This document shows, one piece after another, positions 28,741 through 36,721 of a stretch of DNA of 64,000 nt. The translations under genes were made by a program, and so were the position numbers. Source of the stretch: Lysobacter ciconiae (GTDB lineage Bacteria > Pseudomonadota > Gammaproteobacteria > Xanthomonadales > Xanthomonadaceae); contig NZ_CP063656.1 in NCBI RefSeq assembly GCF_015209725.1, forward strand, positions 1,719,001 to 1,783,000, written 5' to 3'. The notes beneath the pieces are model-generated. The model saw nothing but the letters and a program-made list of their open reading frames with translations. It did no database searches and was not told the origin of the DNA. Position 1 is the first letter of the stretch, and each line of letters starts with the position of its first letter.

Positions 28741-29627
28741 TGAACGCCCCCCTCGCCACCACCCCGGCAACCGTGGTCAACGCCCGCAACCTGCGCAAGG
28801 TCTACAAAAAAGGCAGGCCGGCCCTGGACGGCGCCAGCTTCCAGATTCCGGCGGGCCGGATCGTCGGCCTGATCGGTCCCAACGGCGCGGGCAAGACCAC
28901 CGCGCTGAAGGCCATGCTCGGCCTGATCCCGTTTGAGGGCGAGATGACCGTCCTCGGCCGCGATCCGCGCAGCGCCCGCGACGAGCTGATGCGCGACGTG
29001 TGCTTCATCGCCGACGTCGCGGTGCTGCCGCGCTGGATCCGGGTGCAGGAAGCGATCGAGTTCGTCGCCGGCGTGCACCCGCGCTTTGACCGCGCGCGCT
29101 GCGACCGCTTCCTCAAGGGCACCAAGCTGACGCCGAAGATGCGTGTGCGCGAACTGTCCAAGGGCATGATCGTGCAGCTCCACCTCGCCCTGGTCATGGC
29201 CATCGACGCCAAGCTGCTGGTGCTGGACGAGCCCACCCTGGGCCTGGACATCCTCTACCGCAAGCAGTTCTACCAGCGGTTGCTGGAGGATTACTTCGAC
29301 GAGGAGAAGACCATTCTCATTACCACCCACCAGGTGGAGGAGATCGAGCACATCCTCACCGATGTCATGTTCATCAACGACGGCCGGATCGTGATGGAAA
29401 GCGCGATGGACGACGTGGGCGAGCGCTTCACCGAAGTGCTGGTCAACCCGGACCGGGCCGAAGCGGCCCGCGCGCTGGAACCCGTCCACCTGCGCTCGAT
29501 GCCGTTCGGCAAGACCGTGATGCTGTTTGACGGCACGCCGCGCGAGCAGCTCGCCGCCTTCGGCGAGATCCGCACGCCGGGCTTGGCCGACCTGTTTGTC
29601 GCCACCATGCAAGGGACCTACGAATGA
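28740..29627 (+). CDS. ABC transporter ATP-binding protein
   Basis: The 295-residue ATPase has Walker A GPNGAGKTT at about 47-55, a weak ABC signature region (VRELSKGMIVQLHLALVMAID; LSKGM in place of LSGGQ) and Walker B KLLVLDEPTLGLD. The C-terminal 90 residues are a regulatory part often seen in YtrB/CcmA-like ATPases. It pairs with the permease at 29624 (ATGA overlap). The transported substrate is not known; YtrA-controlled transporters have been linked to antibiotic or envelope stress in other bacteria. Confidence 0.94.
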   Translation: MNAPLATTPATVVNARNLRKVYKKGRPALDGASFQIPAGRIVGLIGPNGAGKTTALKAMLGLIPFEGEMTVLGRDPRSARDELMRDVCFIADVAVLPRWIRVQEAIEFVAGVHPRFDRARCDRFLKGTKLTPKMRVRELSKGMIVQLHLALVMAIDAKLLVLDEPTLGLDILYRKQFYQRLLEDYFDEEKTILITTHQVEEIEHILTDVMFINDGRIVMESAMDDVGERFTEVLVNPDRAEAARALEPVHLRSMPFGKTVMLFDGTPREQLAAFGEIRTPGLADLFVATMQGTYE

Positions 29628-30679
29628 ACGCCGCCGACTCCTCCCTGCCGACCACCGCGCGCAGCTTTGCGCCGGTCCATTCCACCCACACCTTCAAGAT
29701 GCTGCTCAAGCGCGAGTATTGGGAGCACCGGGGCGGCTTTTTGTGGGCGCCGCTGATTGCCGGCGCGATCTCCCTGGTGCTGACGGCGGTGGCATTCGTC
29801 TTCGCCGAGGTCGCCGCGCGCCGCGCGATCAGCAGCGGCCAGCTCAGGATCGACGGCGAGGTGATCGTCAACGGCCTCGACCTGGGCGCCCTGACGCGCA
29901 CGCTGGATGCGGACAAGATGCAGCAGCTGGCCCACGGCATCGACCTGTCGCTGGTGATGGCCGCGTTCTGGCCGTTCGTGGTGCTCGCCTTCGTGGTGTT
30001 CTTCTACTGCCTGGGTTCGCTGTACGACGACCGCAAGGACCGCAGCGTGCTGTTCTGGAAGTCGCTGCCGGTGTCGGACGCGCAGACCGTGCTGTCCAAG
30101 CTGGCCAGTGCCGCCCTGGTCGCACCCGCCATCGCGGTGGTGATCGCCCTGCTGACCATGGGCAGCTACATGCTGCTGCTAAGCGGCATGGTCATGATCC
30201 ACGGCGGCAACCCGGTCGAGCTGCTGTGGGGCCCGGCCAGTCCGATGAGGCTTGCGGCCGGCCTGGTGGCCTCGATCCCCGTGTTTGCGCTGTGGGGACT
30301 GCCGACCTTCGGCTGGCTGATGCTGTGCTCGTCATGGGCACGGACCAAACCCTTCCTGTGGGCCCTGATGGTGCCGCTGCTGGCCGGCATCGCGGTCAGC
30401 TGGTTCAAGGTGATGGAGCTGTTCGATCTCGACGCTGGATGGTTCTGGTCCAACATCGTTGGCCGCATGTTGCTCGGTACGGTGTCGGGAACCCAGCTGC
30501 TGCAGGCGCCGGGGCAAGTCCAGGGCGGCAGCGAAGGCCTGCAGGACGTGCTGGCCCACCTGTCGGCCAGCAACATTCTGGCCAGCCTGGCACTGCCGTC
30601 GCTGTGGATTGGCGCGCTGGCCGGCGCGGCAATGATCCTTGTCGCGATCCGTCTGCGCCGCTGGCGCGACGAAGGCTGA
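29624..30679 (+). CDS. ABC transporter permease
   Basis: The 351-residue membrane protein has about six hydrophobic segments (approximate residues 40-65, 105-130, 155-185, 210-235, 245-265, 320-340) and a periplasmic loop after the first. It is the membrane partner of the ATPase before it. No substrate-binding protein is encoded, so the system looks like an exporter. It overlaps the ATPase gene by four bases. Confidence 0.92.
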   Translation: MNAADSSLPTTARSFAPVHSTHTFKMLLKREYWEHRGGFLWAPLIAGAISLVLTAVAFVFAEVAARRAISSGQLRIDGEVIVNGLDLGALTRTLDADKMQQLAHGIDLSLVMAAFWPFVVLAFVVFFYCLGSLYDDRKDRSVLFWKSLPVSDAQTVLSKLASAALVAPAIAVVIALLTMGSYMLLLSGMVMIHGGNPVELLWGPASPMRLAAGLVASIPVFALWGLPTFGWLMLCSSWARTKPFLWALMVPLLAGIAVSWFKVMELFDLDAGWFWSNIVGRMLLGTVSGTQLLQAPGQVQGGSEGLQDVLAHLSASNILASLALPSLWIGALAGAAMILVAIRLRRWRDEG

Positions 30680-30686
30680 ATACCGG

Positions 30687-30713
30687 GCGCAGGGCTGCAC
30701 AACCGCCCTGCGC
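30687..30713 (+). terminator. Hairpin between the permease and lipoprotein genes
   Basis: GCGCAGGGC (30687-30695) pairs perfectly with GCCCTGCGC (30705-30713) over a nine-base loop. It is followed by CGCTTTGCT rather than a T-run, so it may attenuate or protect the operon transcript rather than end it. Confidence 0.45.
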
Positions 30714-30759
30714 GCCGCTTTGCTGTCCCCTCACCACCTCCCTTTTCCTGGAGCAGACC

Positions 30760-31386
30760 ATGACCGTTCGACCTCTCTCCCGCGCTCTGCTGCTGGCCTT
30801 GTGCCTCCTCCCGCTCGCTGCGTGCTCCGGCCCGACCCAGTCGTCGGACGGCACGCTGGCCACCGGCCTGAACGCCGTCGCGGGCAAGATCGCCAATGCC
30901 TCCGACAAGGTGCGCGAGGAAATCCGCACCGGCGATATCGATCTCTCCAGCGATGACAAGACGGCGCCCAAGGCCGTGATCACGCCGCAGGGCGAGCTGC
31001 TCATCGACGGCAGGAAGGTCGCGACCAATCCGGCCCAGCAGGCGCTGTTGCGGGACTACCGCGGGCAGCTCGAGGAGATCGCCCAGGCCGGCGCCGACAT
31101 CGGGCTCAAGGGCGCGGGCGTGGCGATGACGGCGGTCGGCGAGGCACTCAAGGGTGCGTTCAGCGGGGCCAGCGAGGCCGAAATCGAGCGTTCCATCGAA
31201 GCCCAGGCCAGCGGACTCAAGGAGGACGCCGGCAAGCTGTGCGACCGCCTGCCGGCGTTCATCGCCACCCAGGACAGGCTGGCGGCCGCGTTGCCCGAGT
31301 TTGCGCCCTACGCCAACGCCGACGCGGATGACGTCGCCGACTGCCGTTCCGACACCACGGGGGCGAGCGTTACTTCGGACCCGTAG
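30760..31386 (+). CDS. DUF2884 (YggN-like) lipoprotein
   Basis: The 208-residue protein has a lipoprotein signal with lipobox LAAC (C22), then a region with VITPQGELLIDGRKVATNPAQQALLRDYRGQL, which is the core of the DUF2884/YggN family (Gln-rich helix after a short strand pair), and a helical end. The function is unknown. It lies 80 bases after the permease gene in the same direction, behind a hairpin, and may be the last gene of the YtrA operon. Its stop overlaps the convergent fumC by 17 bases. Confidence 0.82.
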   Translation: MTVRPLSRALLLALCLLPLAACSGPTQSSDGTLATGLNAVAGKIANASDKVREEIRTGDIDLSSDDKTAPKAVITPQGELLIDGRKVATNPAQQALLRDYRGQLEEIAQAGADIGLKGAGVAMTAVGEALKGAFSGASEAEIERSIEAQASGLKEDAGKLCDRLPAFIATQDRLAAALPEFAPYANADADDVADCRSDTTGASVTSDP

Positions 31387-32782
31387 TTGCGCCGCGCGAC
31401 ACGCCGCCACGCGTCAACGCGACCGGATCCAGCAGGCGGGCGAGCTCATCCTCCGCCATGCCGGTGAGCTCGACAGCGACTTCCAGGACCGGGCGCTGCT
31501 GCGCGTAGGCCTGTTTGGCGATCGCCGCGGCCTTCTCGTAGCCGATCACCGGGTTCAGCGCGGTCACCAAGATCGGATTGCGCTGCAACGCCCCGGCGAC
31601 CACGTCCTGGCGGACCTTGAGGCCGGCGATGACCTTGTCGGCCAGCAGGCGCATCGAATTGGCCAGCAGGTTGATCGAATCCAGCAGGTTGGACGCGATC
31701 AGCGGCAGCATCACGTTGAGCTGGAAATTGCCGCTCTGGCCGGCAATGGTAATCGCCGCGTTGTGCCCCATGACCTGCGCGCACACCATCGCGACCGCCT
31801 CGGGCAGCACCGGGTTCACCTTGCCGGGCATGATCGAGCTGCCCGGCTGCAACTCGGGCAGCTCCACCTCGCCCAGGCCGGCCAGCGGCCCGGAGTTCAT
31901 CCAGCGCAGGTCGTTGGCGATCTTCATCAGGGCCACCGCGAGCACGTTCAACTGGCCCGACAGCTCCACCGCGTCGTCCTGCGACGCCAGCCCTTCGAAC
32001 TTGTTTTCAGCGGCCTCGAACTTCGATCCGGCCAAGGAGGAGAGCGCTTTTGCCATCGCCTTGTCAAAGCGCGGGTCGGCATTGATGCCGGTGCCGATGG
32101 CCGTGCCGCCGATGGGCAGCCGGCGCAACCGCTTCAGGCAGTCCTCGATGCGCGCCTGCGCCGAGGCAAGCTGGGCCGACCACGCACCGAATTCCTGGCC
32201 GAAGGTCAGCGGCATCGCGTCCATCAGGTGGGTGCGGCCGGTCTTGGTCACCTTGTCCAGCGACTTGGCCCGACGGTCGATGACCCGGCGCAGGTGCTTG
32301 ATCGCCGGCAGCAGGGTGTCCACCGTCGCCAGCTGGGCGGACACGCGCAGGGCAGTCGGCACCACGTCGTTGGAGCTCTGTCCCAGGTTGACATCGTCAT
32401 TGGGATGCACGGGCTTGCTGCGGGCGGCGCGCGAGGCCAGCGTGGCGATCACCTCGTTGGCATTCATGTTGCTGGAGGTGCCGGAGCCGGTCTGGAAGAT
32501 GTCGACCGGAAACTGCGCGTCGTGGGTGCCATCGGCCACCGCCATTGCGGCCTTCCGGATCGATGCGGCACGGCCCTTGGGCAGCAGCCCGAGGTCGGCA
32601 TTGACGGTCGCGGCCGCGGCCTTGACCAGTCCCAGCGCGCGGATGAACCCGCGCGGCATCGGCCGACCGGACACCGGAAAGTTGTCGACCGCGCGCTGGG
32701 TCTGCGCGCCCCACAGCGCGTCGGCGGGCACCTGCAACTCGCCCATGCTGTCGTGCTCGGTGCGGAAATCCTGCTTGGCCAT
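31370..32782 (-). CDS. fumC: Fumarate hydratase class II
   Basis: Fumarase interconverts fumarate and malate in the TCA cycle. The 470-residue protein shows TEHDSMGELQVPADALWGAQTQRAV, QTGSGTSSNMNANEV, GRTHLMDAMPLT, and the signature GSSIMPGKVNP with the mobile-loop serine. Length is usual (about 460). The ATG 32782 start is where the class II fold begins. It is divergent from purB (108-base gap) and its end overlaps the lipoprotein gene. Confidence 0.97.
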   Translation of the reverse strand: MAKQDFRTEHDSMGELQVPADALWGAQTQRAVDNFPVSGRPMPRGFIRALGLVKAAAATVNADLGLLPKGRAASIRKAAMAVADGTHDAQFPVDIFQTGSGTSSNMNANEVIATLASRAARSKPVHPNDDVNLGQSSNDVVPTALRVSAQLATVDTLLPAIKHLRRVIDRRAKSLDKVTKTGRTHLMDAMPLTFGQEFGAWSAQLASAQARIEDCLKRLRRLPIGGTAIGTGINADPRFDKAMAKALSSLAGSKFEAAENKFEGLASQDDAVELSGQLNVLAVALMKIANDLRWMNSGPLAGLGEVELPELQPGSSIMPGKVNPVLPEAVAMVCAQVMGHNAAITIAGQSGNFQLNVMLPLIASNLLDSINLLANSMRLLADKVIAGLKVRQDVVAGALQRNPILVTALNPVIGYEKAAAIAKQAYAQQRPVLEVAVELTGMAEDELARLLDPVALTRGGVSRGATTGPK

Positions 32783-32890
32783 GGCGTGCTCCTGCGTAAT
32801 GGTGGCAATCGCCTGAGGATACGCCGCGGCCGCCGCCGGCGCGGCGGGGCTCGCGCTAGAATGCCCAGCCCCCTGCCAATCTCGCCTGCC

Positions 32891-34267
32891 ATGCCCGCCA
32901 ACGACGAATCCCGGTTGCTCGCCCTGTCTCCGCTCGATGGCCGCTACGCCGGCAAGGTCGACGCGCTGCGACCGATATTCTCCGAGTTCGGACTGATCAA
33001 GGCCCGGGTCAGGGTCGAGGTCGAGTGGCTGCTGGCGCTGGCCAACGAGGCGGCGATCGAGGAACTGGCGCCGTTCTCGGCCGCCGCCACCGCGCGCCTG
33101 CGCCAACTGGCCGACGGCCTGTCGGTGGCGGATGCAGCGCGGGTCAAGGAGATCGAGCGCACCACCAACCACGACGTCAAGGCTGTGGAGTACCTGATCA
33201 AGGAGCGCCTCACCGACGACGCCGAGCTCGGCCCGGCGCTGGAATTCGTGCACTTCGCCTGCACCTCCGAGGACATCAACAACCTGAGCTACTCGCTGAT
33301 GCTCAACGAGGCGCGCAACACCGTGATGGTGCCGCGGCTGGACGAGCTGATCGAGCAACTTCGCGCCATGGCGCACCGGTACGCCGCGCTGCCGATGCTC
33401 TCGCGCACCCACGGCCAGACCGCCTCGCCCACCACGGTCGGCAAGGAAATCGCCAACGTGGTCGCCCGCCTGCAGCGCCAGCGCCAGACCCTGGTGGATG
33501 CGCCCACGCCGGGCAAGATCAATGGGGCGGTCGGCAACTACAACGCCCACCTGGCCGCATACCCGGATATCGATTGGCCGGCGTTCTCGGAGAAGTTCGT
33601 CACCTCGCTCGGCCTGGCCTGGCAGCCCTACACCACCCAGATCGAGCCGCACGATGGCATCGCCGAGCTGTGCGACGCGCAGAAACGCATCGACACCATC
33701 GCCATCGACCTGTGCCGCGACATCTGGGGCTACATCTCGCTGGGCTACTTCAAGCAGTCGGTCAAGGCCGGCGAGGTCGGCAGCTCGACCATGCCGCACA
33801 AGGTCAACCCGATCGACTTCGAGAACGCCGAGGGCAATTTCGGCATCGCCAACGCGCTGTTTGAACACTTCGCCATCAAGCTTCCGATCAGCCGCTGGCA
33901 GCGCGACCTGACCGACTCCACCGTGCTGCGCGCGCTGGGTACCGCGTTCGGCCATGCGCTGATCGGACTGGATGCCTTGATGCGCGGACTGGGCAAGCTC
34001 TCGGCCAACGAGGAGCGCCTGGCCGCCGACCTCGACGCGTCCTGGGAAGTGCTCGCCGAAGCGGTGCAAACCGTGATGCGTCGCCATGGCCTGCCCAACC
34101 CGTACGAGCAGCTCAAGGCGCTGACGCGTGGCCACGGCATCAACGAGACCTCGATGCGCGGGTTCATCAGCGGGCTGGACCTGCCCGAGGACGCACGCCG
34201 GCGCCTGCTCGAAATGACCCCGGCCAGGTACGTCGGCCAAGCCGAAGCGCTGGCTCGCAACATCTAG
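32891..34267 (+). CDS. purB: Adenylosuccinate lyase
   Basis: PurB catalyses two fumarate-releasing steps of purine synthesis. The 458-residue protein has LSPLDGRYAGKVDALRPIFSE, FVHFACTSEDINNLSYSLM, SRTHGQTASPTTVGKE and the signature SSTMPHKVNPIDFENAEGN. I chose ATG 32891; an in-frame ATG 30 bases upstream is possible, but the additional residues are not family-like. It is followed 82 bases later by roxA in the same direction. Confidence 0.97.
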   Translation: MPANDESRLLALSPLDGRYAGKVDALRPIFSEFGLIKARVRVEVEWLLALANEAAIEELAPFSAAATARLRQLADGLSVADAARVKEIERTTNHDVKAVEYLIKERLTDDAELGPALEFVHFACTSEDINNLSYSLMLNEARNTVMVPRLDELIEQLRAMAHRYAALPMLSRTHGQTASPTTVGKEIANVVARLQRQRQTLVDAPTPGKINGAVGNYNAHLAAYPDIDWPAFSEKFVTSLGLAWQPYTTQIEPHDGIAELCDAQKRIDTIAIDLCRDIWGYISLGYFKQSVKAGEVGSSTMPHKVNPIDFENAEGNFGIANALFEHFAIKLPISRWQRDLTDSTVLRALGTAFGHALIGLDALMRGLGKLSANEERLAADLDASWEVLAEAVQTVMRRHGLPNPYEQLKALTRGHGINETSMRGFISGLDLPEDARRRLLEMTPARYVGQAEALARNI

Positions 34268-34349
34268 CGCTTTGCCGGGCCGACCCGCGGGTTCGCGGTC
34301 GGCCACATCACCAGTGGCCGGCCGTTCCGGCCCAACAGCAGGACGCGTA

Positions 34350-35627
34350 ATGCACAACTCCAAGGCCGCGGCGTCTGGTTCCACCCGCTCCCCGGGCAGC
34401 AAGCCCGGCAGTGACTCACTGGCTCTGCCGCCGCCGATAGAAGTCGACGCGAGTACGAAGCCGCCACTGGGCATGTCACCGGCGGATTTCCTGCGCGACT
34501 ACTGGCAGAAAAAACCGCTGCTGATCCGCAACGCCTTCCCCGACCTGCAATCGCCGATGGACCCCGACGACCTGGCCGGCCTGGCCTGCGAGGAGGGAGC
34601 GCTGTCGCGCCTGATCCGCCAGGATCGCAACGACGACAGCTGGAGCGTCAGCCACGGCCCGTTCCCCGAGGAGATGTTCCCCTCGCTGCCCGGCGCGGAC
34701 TGGACCTTGCTGGTGCAGGACGTCGACAAGTGGGATGTCGATGTCGCCGCGCTGATCCGCCACTTCGCGTTCCTGCCGCGCTGGCGGATCGACGACGTGA
34801 TGGTGTCCTTCGCCGCGCCCGGCGGCTCGGTCGGGGCCCACGTCGACCAGTACGACGTGTTCCTGCTGCAGGCGGTCGGCCATCGGCGCTGGCAGATCGA
34901 CGCGCGCGACAATCCTCCGCTGGCCTACCGCGATGATGTCGAGTTGCGCCTGCTGCGTGAGTTCGATCCCAGCCACGACTGGGTGCTGGGGCCGGGGGAC
35001 ATGCTCTACCTCCCGCCCGGCGTGCCCCATCACGGCGTCGCCGAGGATGCCTGCCTGACGTTCTCCTTCGGCATGCGCGCGCCCTCCTCGGCCGAACTGC
35101 TGGGCGACCTGGTCGACACGCTGACCGCGGAGGCGGACGACGCGCTGCGCTACCACGATCCCGACCTGGCGCCTGCCGCCGATCCTGGCGAGATCGACGC
35201 GGCGGCGATGGCGCGCGTGGTCCGCGCACTGGATGCGCTGCGCGGTGATCGTCCCGAACAACTGGCCGAGTGGTTCGGCAATTTCATCACCCGCTACCGC
35301 AACGCCGTCGAGGTAATCCCGCCGCAGCTGGAAGAAGGCCAACAGCCGCGCTCGCGCATCGAGGTCGAGTGGGACCTGCAGCACGGCGGTCGTCTGCAAC
35401 GCCATCCCTACTCGCGGATGGCCTGGCGACGCACCGGCCCGGGCGCGGTGCTGCACGCCAACGGCGAGAGCCACCCGCTACCGATCCAGGACGCGACACT
35501 GCTGGCGAACGCCGACGTCATCAACGGCAGCGATTACGCCTCGCTGGGCGAGCAAGGCCGGGATTGCCTGATCGAACTGATGGACGCCGGCCACTACCAC
35601 CTGGTCACGGAGGAAGATGACGAATGA
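34350..35627 (+). CDS. roxA: Ribosomal oxygenase RoxA (uL16 arginine hydroxylase)
   Basis: RoxA/YcfD is an Fe(II)- and 2-oxoglutarate-dependent JmjC-type enzyme that hydroxylates an arginine of ribosomal protein uL16. The 425-residue protein has the metal ligands H164-V-D166 (GAHVDQYDVF) and H227 (PPGVPHHG), after SFAAPGGSVG. It is about 50 residues longer than E. coli YcfD (373), mostly from a low-complexity N-terminus. ATG 34350 has AGGA about seven bases upstream. It overlaps the next gene by four bases (ATGA at 35624). Confidence 0.93.
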   Translation: MHNSKAAASGSTRSPGSKPGSDSLALPPPIEVDASTKPPLGMSPADFLRDYWQKKPLLIRNAFPDLQSPMDPDDLAGLACEEGALSRLIRQDRNDDSWSVSHGPFPEEMFPSLPGADWTLLVQDVDKWDVDVAALIRHFAFLPRWRIDDVMVSFAAPGGSVGAHVDQYDVFLLQAVGHRRWQIDARDNPPLAYRDDVELRLLREFDPSHDWVLGPGDMLYLPPGVPHHGVAEDACLTFSFGMRAPSSAELLGDLVDTLTAEADDALRYHDPDLAPAADPGEIDAAAMARVVRALDALRGDRPEQLAEWFGNFITRYRNAVEVIPPQLEEGQQPRSRIEVEWDLQHGGRLQRHPYSRMAWRRTGPGAVLHANGESHPLPIQDATLLANADVINGSDYASLGEQGRDCLIELMDAGHYHLVTEEDDE

Positions 35628-36532
35628 GCAGGGCCACGTCCGATTTCAAGGTCGAGGCGATCGAATACGAGTCCGGCCTGAGCGATCTGCGAGCCGTGCG
35701 CGAAGCGGTGTTCGTGCAGGAGCAAGGCGTACCGCTCGAGCTGGAATGGGACGCGCTGGATCCCGCCTCGCACCACGTGATCGCCCGCAATTCCGCCGGC
35801 ACGCCCATTGGTACGGCGCGGCTGACACCCGAGCGGCACATCGGCCGGATGGCGGTACTCTCCCCGTGGCGCGGCCGCGGCGTGGGTGACGCGATGCTTC
35901 GCACGCTGCTTGCCCGCGCCGTCGAGCTGGGCTGGGACAAAATCTCGCTGCACGCACAGGTGCATGCCATCCCCTTCTATGCGCGCCACGGCTTCCTGCC
36001 GGTCGGCCCGCGGTTTGACGAGGCCGGCATCGACCACCAGATGATGGCGCTGCATCCAGGCGCCACCAATCCGGTGGGCGACCGGGCGGGCGCGATCGCC
36101 GCCACCCTGGGTGTCATCGCCAGTGCGAGACGACTCCTACTCATCTACAGCCCGGAGCTGGACACCGGCGTGCTGGACGCCCCGGAGATCATCACCGCCT
36201 TGCGGGGGTTTGCGATCGACAAGGGCGAGATCCGGATCCTGCTGCACGATGCGGCGGCGCCCCAGCGTCATCAGAGCCCGCTCATCGCCCTGCACCAGCG
36301 GCTGCCCAGCACGATCGCGTTTCGCGCGGTGGAGGAGCCCTTCGACCGTTCCTACGCTTCCGCCTACACCTGCAACGACGGCGGCGGCTACTACTTTCGA
36401 CCCATCGCATCGCGCATGGAAGGCGACACGCGGCTGGACGATCGCTCCCGCGCGCGCCATCTGCTCAACCTGTTCAGCCCCGTCTGGGAACGCGCCCGGC
36501 CCTGCAGCGAGTACCGCGCACTGGGCATCTGA
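35624..36532 (+). CDS. GNAT acetyltransferase fused to a second domain
   Basis: The 302-residue protein has an N-terminal GNAT fold (about 1-140: LRAVREAVFVQEQGVPLELEWDALD, acetyl-CoA loop SPWRGRGVGDAML, and HAQVHAIPFYARHGF) and a C-terminal domain of about 150 residues (LLIYSPELDTGVLDAPEIITALRGFAI, EIRILLHDA) that looks like a phospholipase D-type fold without complete catalytic motifs. I recall this domain as DUF7931, but am not certain. It is coupled to roxA, so a role in translation or ribosome modification is possible but unproven. Confidence 0.82.
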   Translation: MSRATSDFKVEAIEYESGLSDLRAVREAVFVQEQGVPLELEWDALDPASHHVIARNSAGTPIGTARLTPERHIGRMAVLSPWRGRGVGDAMLRTLLARAVELGWDKISLHAQVHAIPFYARHGFLPVGPRFDEAGIDHQMMALHPGATNPVGDRAGAIAATLGVIASARRLLLIYSPELDTGVLDAPEIITALRGFAIDKGEIRILLHDAAAPQRHQSPLIALHQRLPSTIAFRAVEEPFDRSYASAYTCNDGGGYYFRPIASRMEGDTRLDDRSRARHLLNLFSPVWERARPCSEYRALGI

Positions 36533-36634
36533 GCCGTCAGGCGAAACTGAACAGGGATGAACCCCGGCGCCCGGGGCTGTCGCGATATCGCCGTCAGCGC
36601 CCGCCTGGTGCCCGCCCGTGAGTCCGCGAGAGGC

Positions 36635-36640
36635 TATAAT
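36635..36640 (+). promoter_or_regulatory. Probable -10 box for the sucAB-lpd operon
   Basis: A perfect TATAAT lies 82 bases before the GTG chosen for sucA. No good -35 box sits 16-18 bases upstream, so an activator may be needed or the promoter is weak. Confidence 0.5.
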
Positions 36641-36721
36641 TCGAATACTCGCGTGCCTGAACCGGCATTTTCCGCCCCACCGGCACACCCACTCCCCCTA
36701 TTCGAGTTTAGCGACGCCACC

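Noticed and set aside
31154..32890. Long plus-strand extension in front of purB
   Set aside because: It is antisense to fumC and has no protein similarity; purB begins at 32891.
32783..34474. Open minus-strand extension of fumC across purB (total 1,034 codons)
   Set aside because: fumC similarity begins at ATG 32782; the extension is antisense to purB, which is clearly real.
36557..36721. A longer N-terminus for sucA from ATG 36557
   Set aside because: It would start before the TATAAT box at 36635-36640 and adds 55 residues not found in the family; GTG 36722 matches known SucA N-termini.
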